The position numbers and the translations under genes were made by a program. Positions 5,838-11,822 of a stretch of DNA of 11,822 nt are shown here, piece after piece. The DNA comes from an uncultured bacterium (GTDB taxonomy: Bacteria; Chloroflexota; Anaerolineae; JACIWP01). Positions within the stretch are counted from its first letter, which is position 1; each line of letters starts with the position of its first letter. The stretch is from the NCBI GenBank assembly GCA_903872005.1, contig CAIQJD010000619.1:1-11822 (forward strand), in the 5' to 3' direction. Below the pieces are notes generated by a model, which saw only the letters and a list, made by a program, of their open reading frames with translations, searched no databases and was not told the DNA's origin.

Positions 5838-6971
5838 ATGTCATCCATCTCGCCGCCCATCGGCGCCGGCCTCATCGGCTGCGGCAAAGTCGGCCTGACC
5901 CACGCCCTGGCCTTCGCCAGTCTGCCCGAAGCCCGCTTCGTCGCCGCGTGCAGCCGCGACGCCGGCAAAGCCGCCGCCTGCGCCGGCCGCTTCGGCGCCC
6001 GCGCCTACACCGAGGTAGACGCCCTGCTGGCGGACCCCGCGGTGCAGATGGTCTCCATTTGCACGCCCCAGGACAGTCACGCCGAATTGGCCGAGCGTTG
6101 CGCCCGCGCCGGCAAGCACGTCTTGTTGGAAAAGCCCATGTCGGTGGACCTGGCCGGCTGCGACCGCGCCATCGCCGCCTGCGAAGCGGCCGGCGTCACC
6201 CTGGGCGTCGTCAGCCAGCGCCGCTTCTACGAGCCGGTGCAACGCGTGCGCCAGGCCATCGCCGCCGGCAAGATCGGCAAGCCGATCCTGGCGACCATGA
6301 CCGTTTTGAGCTGGCGCGACCGGGCCTACTATGCCATGGATCCCTGGCGCGGCCAGTGGGCCAGCGAGGGCGGCGGCGTCCTGTTGACCCAGACCTCGCA
6401 CCAGATTGATCTCTTCCAGTGGCTCATGGGGCCGATTGACGAGCTGTTTGGCTACTGGGGCAACCTGAGCCACCCCTACATCGAAGTGGAAGATACCGCC
6501 CTGGCAATCTTGCGCTTTCGCAGCGGCGCGCTCGGCCAAATCCTGGTCAGCAATTGCCAGAAGCCCGGCCTCTACGGCAAGATTCACATTCATGGCGACA
6601 ACGGCGCATCGGTCGGCGTGCAGACCGATGGCGGCGCTACCTTCATTTCGGGCATCAGCACCCATGTGGACCCGCCGGTCAACGATCTCTGGACCGTCCC
6701 CGGCGAGGAGCATCTGTTGGCGCAGTGGCAGGGAGAGGACCGGGCGCGGGCGGAGACGCAGGACGTGATGACGCATTACCATCGCCTGCAAATCGAGGAC
6801 TTCGTGCGCGCCTTGATCGAGGGGCGCGAGCCGGCGTTGCCGGGCCACGAGGGCCGCAAGCATGTGGAGGTCTTCTGCGCCATCTATCGGGCGCAGCGCG
6901 ACGGCCGGCCGATCCGCTTCCCCCTGGACGCCGCCGACAACGCCCATTTCGACGGCCGGCTGCCGGCGTAG
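5838..6971 (+). CDS. Gfo/Idh/MocA family NAD(P)-dependent oxidoreductase (377 aa)
   Basis: ATG 5838 follows AGGAG (5825-5829) by eight bases. The N-terminal Rossmann fold shows GxGxxG as G14-C-G16-K-V-G19 (GLIGCGKVGLTHA), followed by the VSICTPQDSHAEL strand-helix and the signature E98-K99-P100 (HVLLEKPMSVDLAGCD); K99 is the usual catalytic lysine. The C-terminal alpha/beta domain carries GGGVLLTQTSHQIDLFQWLMG, with H188 and D191 in the family's HxxD motif. Length is typical. Members oxidise or reduce a hydroxyl of sugars, inositols or related polyols in the cytoplasm; the substrate cannot be read from sequence. One small departure: the Asp often found four residues before the catalytic His is T184. 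It is convergent with the solute-binding lipoprotein gene, and a hairpin terminator lies between them. A link to sugar metabolism with the minus-strand genes is possible but not shown. Confidence 0.93.
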   Translation: MSSISPPIGAGLIGCGKVGLTHALAFASLPEARFVAACSRDAGKAAACAGRFGARAYTEVDALLADPAVQMVSICTPQDSHAELAERCARAGKHVLLEKPMSVDLAGCDRAIAACEAAGVTLGVVSQRRFYEPVQRVRQAIAAGKIGKPILATMTVLSWRDRAYYAMDPWRGQWASEGGGVLLTQTSHQIDLFQWLMGPIDELFGYWGNLSHPYIEVEDTALAILRFRSGALGQILVSNCQKPGLYGKIHIHGDNGASVGVQTDGGATFISGISTHVDPPVNDLWTVPGEEHLLAQWQGEDRARAETQDVMTHYHRLQIEDFVRALIEGREPALPGHEGRKHVEVFCAIYRAQRDGRPIRFPLDAADNAHFDGRLPA

Positions 6972-7012
6972 AAAAAGGCTGCGCTCCTGACGCCAGGACA
7001 TCAGGAGCGCAG
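6972..7012 (-). terminator. Intrinsic terminator of the solute-binding protein gene
   Basis: CTGCGCTCCTGA (6979-6990) and TCAGGAGCGCAG (7001-7012) form a perfect 12-bp stem with a 10-base loop. Read on the minus strand, the stem is followed by CCTTTTT (7-base tail from 6978 to 6972), a classical Rho-independent layout, 28 bases after the stop at 7041. On the plus strand it begins just after the oxidoreductase stop codon and could also act for that gene, though no T run follows in that direction. Confidence 0.85.
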
Positions 7013-7040
7013 CGAGATGTTTGCGGGCGCGGCAGTCAGG

Positions 7041-8906
7041 CTACTTCTGCCAGATCCACCAATCGCCGATGCCGTACAGGTAGTTGACCAACCCCTGGCC
7101 GGCCATGCTGTTCCAATCTACGCCCTGCAGCCGGGTGCTCTTCGCGCCGGTCAGGTTCGGCAGCGCGATGGGCAGCCAGAGCGGGTCTTCGTTGTAGATG
7201 CAGTCAATCTGTTGGAAATACCCTTTGCGCTTGTCCAGGTTGCTCTCCGCTTTGGCTAAATCGAGCAGCTCGTCTACGCGGGCATTCTTGTAGAGCCAAT
7301 CCGGGGCTTTCTTCCCATCGGCGCCACGCGCCACGGGATAGTGGTAGACGCCGATGTTTTCGGCTGACGTGGAGCGCAGGTACGAATCTGCGCCGCCCGG
7401 CTCGAAGCCGACGCCGCCGCCCTGCATGCTGAAGCTCCAGTCTTTGCCGCGCGGGCCTTTGCCGTCGCGGTAGTCTGCCCACAACGCCGAGTCAAGCTGG
7501 TCAACGTTCACCTTGAAGCCCAGCTTCCGTAGGTTCTCCTGGGCGATGGGCAGCCAATCGCTGCGCGCTTTGATGCTGACCCAGGATACCAGGCTGATGA
7601 CCGTGTCCGGGCGCTTGGCAGCCGTCAGGCCGATCTCGTCAAAGAGGGCTTTGGCCTTCTCCTGATCGAAGGTGTAGCGCTTGATCGAAGGGCAGACGTA
7701 GGGCGTCCCATCGAACATGCTGTCGGCGACGATGGCGTGGCCCTGCAAGATGGTCTTGACATAGCCGGCGCGATCTGTGGCGTACAGCACTGCCTGGCGG
7801 GCTTTCGGATTGCGCCACAGCCCATTCATCGCCGACCAGTTGGGATACATGCCGTACCAGGAGCTGGTCGGATTCACCGCCTCCAGGATGTTGATGCTCG
7901 GCTCCGCCTTCAGGCGCTCGATCTCGGTGAAGGGCAAGGGCTGGATGAGGTCAATTTCGCCTTTTTGCAGCATGACCATCGCCACTTCGGCGCTGGAGAT
8001 CTTCAGAAAGAGCTTCTCCGGCCCGACTTTGCCGCCCCAATAGTCGTCGTTGCGCTTGAACTCAAGATATTGGTCGGTGGCGTACTGGACGAACTTGTAA
8101 GGGCCGGTGCCGACCGGCGCTTTGCGCCAATACTCGGCCGTTCCTTTCATAAGCTGATCTTTGTCCAGCTTCTCCAGCGCCTTCTTCGAGCTGACGAGCG
8201 GATAATAGCCCAGGAAGAGGAGCGGGAATGACGCGTCCAGCTTGCTGACTGTGAACTTGATGGTGAGGGAATCCACGATCTCCATGCCGGCGATGGTCTG
8301 CGCCTTGCCGCCCTGATAGTCCGTCAGGCCCTTCAACATGCCGCCATAGCGCGTGACGAACGAAGAGACCGGCCGAAAATCCGGGTGCGCCAACATCAAC
8401 AGGCTGTAAGCCACATCGTCGGCGGTGAACGGCGTCCCATCGTGAAACTTGACGTCTTTACGCAGCCGCACGGTATAGACCAGTCCGTCCGACGAGACCT
8501 CATAGCCGGTCGCCAACTGCGGCTTCAACCCATCGGGCATGGCCCAGAAGAGCGATTCGGCCATGGGGCTGTCGGCCCACCTGTCTTCCCAGAAGTTCGC
8601 GTGCAGCCAGCTCTGATTCTGCCAACTGCTCGGCATCCAGATGTTGAGCGTGCCGCCCATCTGCCTCTCTTTGGGCGGTTGCGGCACGGCCGTGGGCGGG
8701 ACCGGCGTGGCGGTCACTACCACCTGCTTCTCTTTCTCCACCACCTTCGTCTGCGCCACGACGACCGTCTTCTCGATGATCTTCTCTTTTTCGACGACGA
8801 CCGTCTCTTTCACGACTTTCTCGATGATCTGTGGGGTGGCCGGCGCGCATGCCGTGAAGAGCAAGATGATGATCATGAGCAAAGCGACCAGCGAAAAGCG
8901 TTTCAT
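7041..8906 (-). CDS. ABC transporter substrate-binding lipoprotein, family 5 (621 aa)
   Basis: The minus-strand ATG at 8906 follows AAAGGAG (8919-8913) by six bases. Residues 1-20 are a lipoprotein signal peptide (MKRFSLVALLMIIILLFTAC) with C20 as the lipidated residue. Residues 25-80 form a low-complexity stalk of Val/Glu/Lys repeats (KVVKETVVVEKEKIIEKTV) and a Thr/Pro linker (TATPVPPTAVPQPP), typical of Chloroflexota lipoproteins. The binding domain begins at GGTLNIW and carries the SBP_bac_5 signature at about residues 129-170: PQLATGYEVSSDGLVYTVRL, then DVKFHDGTPFTADDVAYSLL. This family binds peptides, nickel or opine-type compounds, and some members bind sugars, at the outer face for an ABC importer. 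No permease or ATPase gene lies in the window, and a terminator follows directly, so the partners must be elsewhere. It is downstream of the phosphodiesterase gene with a 168-base gap that could hold its own promoter. Confidence 0.93.
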   Translation of the reverse strand: MKRFSLVALLMIIILLFTACAPATPQIIEKVVKETVVVEKEKIIEKTVVVAQTKVVEKEKQVVVTATPVPPTAVPQPPKERQMGGTLNIWMPSSWQNQSWLHANFWEDRWADSPMAESLFWAMPDGLKPQLATGYEVSSDGLVYTVRLRKDVKFHDGTPFTADDVAYSLLMLAHPDFRPVSSFVTRYGGMLKGLTDYQGGKAQTIAGMEIVDSLTIKFTVSKLDASFPLLFLGYYPLVSSKKALEKLDKDQLMKGTAEYWRKAPVGTGPYKFVQYATDQYLEFKRNDDYWGGKVGPEKLFLKISSAEVAMVMLQKGEIDLIQPLPFTEIERLKAEPSINILEAVNPTSSWYGMYPNWSAMNGLWRNPKARQAVLYATDRAGYVKTILQGHAIVADSMFDGTPYVCPSIKRYTFDQEKAKALFDEIGLTAAKRPDTVISLVSWVSIKARSDWLPIAQENLRKLGFKVNVDQLDSALWADYRDGKGPRGKDWSFSMQGGGVGFEPGGADSYLRSTSAENIGVYHYPVARGADGKKAPDWLYKNARVDELLDLAKAESNLDKRKGYFQQIDCIYNEDPLWLPIALPNLTGAKSTRLQGVDWNSMAGQGLVNYLYGIGDWWIWQK

Positions 8907-9074
8907 CTGTAGCTCCTTTCATCTCGTCCCGTATGTGACGTTGCGAGCGTCTGCTCTCTCCCAGGATCGTCTTCTATCTTCGTATGTGAAACCGGAATGC
9001 AACGGGCGTGCCAGGCCCCTTTCGGCAGAGTCCTTGTATCAGGCGTGCCCCTCCGTAGCCTCCTTTGCATCCCA
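8907..9074 (-). promoter_or_regulatory. 168-base intergenic region upstream of the lipoprotein gene
   Basis: It holds two pairs of direct repeats: CGTATGTGA at 8930-8938 and 8981-8989 (51 bases apart, close to five helical turns), and GGCGTGCC at 9005-9012 and 9042-9049. On the minus strand it also has a strong Shine-Dalgarno-like AAAGGAGG (9066-9059) with no ATG, GTG or TTG at the right distance. I found only poor promoter matches, such as TTGCAT with an 18-base spacer to GATAGA. The region may carry operators for the lipoprotein gene. Confidence 0.35.
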
Positions 9075-11204
9075 TCAGTTTTCGTGTAAGATCTGCCGTT
9101 TTTGTTCGTAAGCGCGTTTCCAGCTCGCCGCGTCGGCGCGCGCCGCGCGCAGCGCCGCCTGCAGTTCTTCCACCGTTTGCGGCAGCTCCTCGGCCGGCGC
9201 CGGCGTTTCACTGACCGGGCGCGCCGGCTCCGTTGCCGCGCGCTCCCGCCGCGCCTGCCGGCGCGTCCCCAGGCGTTTCTGCACCGCCGCCAACTGTTCT
9301 GCTTGCCGGCGCATGAACTCTGGCCGCGGAAAGCGCGTGTGATGCTCGGCCAAAATCTGGTAGATCATCCCGCCTTCGGCCTCGGTGAGCGCCGGCCAGC
9401 CCATGATGTGCGCGATGGTCGGCGCGACATCGGTCAGCCACAGGGTACGCTCCAGCGTCGCGCCGGCCTTGATGCCCGGCCCGCGCCAGATGAGCAGCGA
9501 CTTGATCGTCTGGCCGCCCAGGGTCGCGGCCGGCAGCAGTTGGCCGTGATCGCGCCCGTAACCGGTCCGGAAGGCATAGATGACATCGCCCACATCGCGG
9601 CCCAGGTGGTCGTACAGCCCGATGATGCGCGCATCTTCTTTCCGTAGAATCAAGGCGAAGGGATTGCGCCCTGAATGCGGCTCGCGATAGGCCGTCAGGG
9701 CGTCTATGATGCGATCCTGCACTTCCTCGTATTGGTCGGCCGGCACATTCCCGCCCGGATCGCGCCCCTCCAGGCTCACATAGATGTAGCAATCCCGCTG
9801 GTGCTCGGCCAGACTCTTTGAGCGATCCACGCGTCCCCGGCCGGCCTTCACGTCCGATTCCTCGAAAGTCAGTAAGCCGGCCGCGGCCAGAATATCGTCC
9901 ACGTAGATTTCGGGGTAGTCGCTCTCGATGACGCCATGATCCGAGACGACGCAGACCAGCGCCTCCGGCCCGCCGCCGGCCACGAAGTCGCCCACCATGC
10001 GATCCACCGCGACGTAGCAGCGCTCCAGGTGGCGCAGGCCGGCCGTGCGCTGCTCGGCCGTCCAGTCGTGCTTGCGGATGAAGTTGTGGTTGGCGTAGTC
10101 AATGACGTGGCATTGCATGGCGAAGAGGTCGGGCCGGCGCGTCTCCATGAGGTAGCGGCCGGCCTTGCCCATCCACGCGCACTGATATTCGATGAAGCGC
10201 AAGAAGATCTCCGGCCCGTGCGGGAACCAGCCCATTCCCTCTTCTGAGTAGGGCGGTAGGTCAAAGTAGGCTCCGAACTTGCCCACCAGCTCTGCGCCCA
10301 GCTCGGCCGGCTGCGTGAAGGCGTCGGTCGGATAGACCTGCGAGAAGAAGAGATTGAAGCCGCCGGTCTGGGCATCCACGTCGGCCAGCGCGGTCAGGAA
10401 CGCGCCGCGCCGGCGCTGCCCCTCGATCTGGAACGTTTCGGTGATCGTCCCGCTCATCTCTTCCAGTTTCAAGACGGCCACCGCCTGCCGGAAGTCCTTG
10501 TCCCGGCAGAGCGCCACGCTGTCATAGCCGGCCGCGCCGCTGGCGAAGACCAGCGCCCAATAGTGGATCGGCTCGCCATAGCATAGCTGCTCGCCCTGGA
10601 ACTGCAACGCCGCGATGATGTGGCCGCTCATGGTGCGGTACTCGATGGGCGCTTCGAGGATGGGCCGGCTCGACGCCGGCAGTCCCGCCCAGCCCTCGGC
10701 CGGCCGCGTGGCGACCAGGTTGGCGTCGGCCAGCGGGGCTGTGCTGAAGAGCTGGCTCAGGCTCAATTCCAGGAAGGAGCCGCCGCGGAACGGCCGCCCG
10801 CCGCCTCCATCCACCATCATCAGGTCGGGACTGCGCGGCGGCCAGCTCCCGGTGTACTTGAGGGTGATGGCCTGGCGGCCGGCGCGCGCCGCCGCCTCCC
10901 ACAGCGTCTCGGCCTCGACCGCGTCACTGGTGAAGCCGCTGTGCCAGTAGTTGATCGGCTCGCCGGTGACGTGGTACGACATATCCGTCACGCCGTGGGA
11001 ACCCGGCCACGCGCCGGTGGCGATGGTCGCCCAGTTGGAGCCGGTCAGCGTGGGGTAGGGGGGATAGGCGTTCTCGCAGCGCGTCCCTTCGCGCAACAGG
11101 CCGGCGAGATTGGGCAGCAGGCCGCGCGCCAGGAGCGGTTGCATGCCCTCGTAGTTCGCGCCGTCCAGTCCGATGAGCAACGCCCGGTTGGGTTGTGTGG
11201 TCAT
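9075..11204 (-). CDS. Alkaline phosphatase superfamily phosphodiesterase/nucleotide pyrophosphatase-like (709 aa)
   Basis: The start is ATG 11204, ten bases after TGGAGG (11220-11215); the frame stays open to 11378 but that extension overlaps the regulator gene and lacks such a site. The motif order fits two-metal phosphodiesterases: D14 in LLIGLDGANY, the nucleophile T54 in YPTLTGSNWATIATG with N57, D369 and H373 in HVIDYANHNF, D422 and H423 in VVSDHG, and H553 in GRDHGQLL. All six expected metal ligands and the nucleophile are therefore present. The family hydrolyses phosphomono- or diesters or phosphonates, or transfers phosphate. No signal peptide is present, so it is predicted to be cytoplasmic, unlike many exported relatives. 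After the catalytic domain (to about 640) comes an Arg/Ala/Pro-rich tail and a short coiled-coil-like helix (VEELQAALRAARADAASWKR). The regulator gene ends 32 bases upstream, so the two are co-transcribed. The substrate is unknown. Confidence 0.88.
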   Translation of the reverse strand: MTTQPNRALLIGLDGANYEGMQPLLARGLLPNLAGLLREGTRCENAYPPYPTLTGSNWATIATGAWPGSHGVTDMSYHVTGEPINYWHSGFTSDAVEAETLWEAAARAGRQAITLKYTGSWPPRSPDLMMVDGGGGRPFRGGSFLELSLSQLFSTAPLADANLVATRPAEGWAGLPASSRPILEAPIEYRTMSGHIIAALQFQGEQLCYGEPIHYWALVFASGAAGYDSVALCRDKDFRQAVAVLKLEEMSGTITETFQIEGQRRRGAFLTALADVDAQTGGFNLFFSQVYPTDAFTQPAELGAELVGKFGAYFDLPPYSEEGMGWFPHGPEIFLRFIEYQCAWMGKAGRYLMETRRPDLFAMQCHVIDYANHNFIRKHDWTAEQRTAGLRHLERCYVAVDRMVGDFVAGGGPEALVCVVSDHGVIESDYPEIYVDDILAAAGLLTFEESDVKAGRGRVDRSKSLAEHQRDCYIYVSLEGRDPGGNVPADQYEEVQDRIIDALTAYREPHSGRNPFALILRKEDARIIGLYDHLGRDVGDVIYAFRTGYGRDHGQLLPAATLGGQTIKSLLIWRGPGIKAGATLERTLWLTDVAPTIAHIMGWPALTEAEGGMIYQILAEHHTRFPRPEFMRRQAEQLAAVQKRLGTRRQARRERAATEPARPVSETPAPAEELPQTVEELQAALRAARADAASWKRAYEQKRQILHEN

Positions 11205-11214
11205 GGTCGTGTCG

Positions 11215-11220
11215 CCTCCA
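11215..11220 (-). promoter_or_regulatory. Ribosome binding site deciding the phosphodiesterase start
   Basis: TGGAGG on the minus strand (11220-11215) lies ten bases before ATG 11204, in the 32-base gap after the regulator's stop codon. This favours the 709-residue protein over a longer reading that would overlap the regulator gene. Confidence 0.65.
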
Positions 11221-11236
11221 GGGTGAAAGGTATGAA

Positions 11237-11821
11237 TCAGTTCACAGGGATGGGGACGCCCAGCAGGTTGCAGACGCGCCGCAAGACGTGCTGGCGTGTG
11301 GCGGCCAGGCCGGCGACCAGATCGCGCCGGCGCAGGATGCTCAGCAGCTCCTCGTGATGGGCGATGGTGGCGGCCCATTCGTTGGCCGAGGGCGCGCCGG
11401 CGGCGTTACGCATCATGATGCGGGTGAGCCAGGCCACGTTGCGCCAGGCCGGGATGAGGGTCTGGTTGCGCGATGCCTGGACGATGCAGGCGTGCCATTC
11501 CACATCCAGCACGGCCTCGGCGCGCTTCACCGCGAAGTCCGGCCGGTCGCCGACGACGAGCCGGCGCATCGCCTGGGTCGCCTCTTCCAATTCTCGGCAG
11601 ACGCGCTCCCATTCGGCCGGCGCGGCGCGTTCCAGCGCCTGCCGCACGGCCCATTCTTCCAACGCGGCGCGCACGCACAACCCATCGTACAACTGCTCCA
11701 GGGTGAGCCGGCTCACCAGGGTGCCGATCTTGGGCTGCACCTGCACCAGCCCTTGCTGCTCCAGGATGCGGATGGCCTCGCGGATGGGGACGCGGCTGAC
11801 GCCGAGCTGCTCGGCCAGTTC
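11237..11821 (-). CDS. GntR family regulator, FadR/FCD type, 5'-truncated by the window edge
   Basis: The visible 194 residues start inside the winged helix-turn-helix: ELAEQLGVSRVPIREAIRIL, then EQQGLVQVQPKIGTLVS, the hallmark GntR recognition helix and wing. The frame is open to the window edge, so the GTG at 11746 is internal, and only a few dozen N-terminal residues are missing. The C-terminal all-helical FCD effector domain follows, with its metal-ligand set in place: D106 and H110 (VLDVEWHACI), H156 (IAHHEELLSIL) and H178 (ATRQHVLRR). FCD domains usually bind a metal plus a small carboxylic acid or sugar acid and release DNA on binding. Being first in line before the phosphodiesterase, 32 bases apart, it is likely a local and self-regulating repressor of this transcription unit. 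The ligand is unknown. Confidence 0.92.
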   Translation of the reverse strand, partial: ELAEQLGVSRVPIREAIRILEQQGLVQVQPKIGTLVSRLTLEQLYDGLCVRAALEEWAVRQALERAAPAEWERVCRELEEATQAMRRLVVGDRPDFAVKRAEAVLDVEWHACIVQASRNQTLIPAWRNVAWLTRIMMRNAAGAPSANEWAATIAHHEELLSILRRRDLVAGLAATRQHVLRRVCNLLGVPIPVN

Positions 11822-11822
11822 T

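Noticed and set aside
5841..7001. Long minus-strand reading frame opposite the oxidoreductase gene
   Set aside because: It is the antisense of a clear Gfo/Idh/MocA gene, is low in complexity (Ala/Gly/Val/Asp/His-rich), and shows no recognisable motif. Similar long antisense frames opposite 975-2360 and 3659-4420 were dismissed for the same reason; high GC makes them common.
11205..11378. A longer phosphodiesterase starting at 11378 on the minus strand
   Set aside because: It would overlap the coding end of the regulator; the ATG at 11204 has a good ribosome binding site and leads straight into the first catalytic strand.
1..11822. CRISPR array, defence island, prophage or insertion sequence
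   Set aside because: No regularly spaced repeats, transposase, integrase, nuclease-helicase defence set or terminal repeats were seen. The helicase-associated fragment at the left edge alone does not support a defence system.

Overview
The window is GC-rich, densely coded chromosomal DNA, most likely from a member of the Chloroflexota (Anaerolineae/Caldilineae type). That placement is an inference. It rests on the solute-binding lipoprotein, whose mature N-terminus is a long Val/Glu/Lys repeat stalk followed by a Thr/Pro-rich linker, a style very common in Chloroflexota, and on the gene content (UroD-like methyltransferase, TIGR04076 protein, FCD-type GntR regulator, XPB/Ssl2-like helicase-associated protein). 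I see no rRNA, tRNA, CRISPR array, insertion sequence, phage gene or recognisable defence system.

Layout. (1) Positions 2-928, plus strand: the C-terminal end of a helicase-associated (XPB/Ssl2-like) protein that enters from the left edge. (2) Positions 975-4771, plus strand: four tightly spaced genes, each with a good ribosome binding site and gaps of only 23-39 bases. They encode an amidohydrolase of the MTA/SAH-deaminase/chlorohydrolase type, a uroporphyrinogen-decarboxylase-like protein of the corrinoid methyltransferase superfamily, a second metal-dependent amidohydrolase (amidohydrolase_2 type), and a small four-cysteine TIGR04076 protein. This looks like one operon for an uncharacterised catabolic or one-carbon route and is the most interesting part of the window. 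(3) Positions 4853-5754: a free-standing gene with its own near-consensus sigma-70 promoter, encoding a small secreted protein made of two similar Ig-like repeats, closed by a perfect 13-bp hairpin. (4) Positions 5838-6971, plus strand: a Gfo/Idh/MocA NAD(P)-dependent oxidoreductase. (5) Positions 11821 down to 7041, minus strand: a GntR/FCD regulator (cut by the right edge), an alkaline-phosphatase-superfamily phosphodiesterase, and a family-5 ABC transporter solute-binding lipoprotein, ending at an intrinsic terminator (7012-6972) lying between the convergent oxidoreductase and lipoprotein genes.

How the genes may work together. In the plus-strand operon, two different metal hydrolases flank a putative methyl-transfer protein, which would fit stepwise breakdown of a small N- or O-substituted compound; the substrate is unknown. 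On the minus strand, the regulator and phosphodiesterase are 32 bases apart and surely co-transcribed. The lipoprotein lies 168 bases further on and may have its own control. It has no permease or ATPase partner in the window. All functional assignments come from reading motifs by eye; no database search was run. No gene-free stretch exceeds 300 bases. The largest gaps are 4772-4948, 8907-9074 and 5687-5837, and each is described below.
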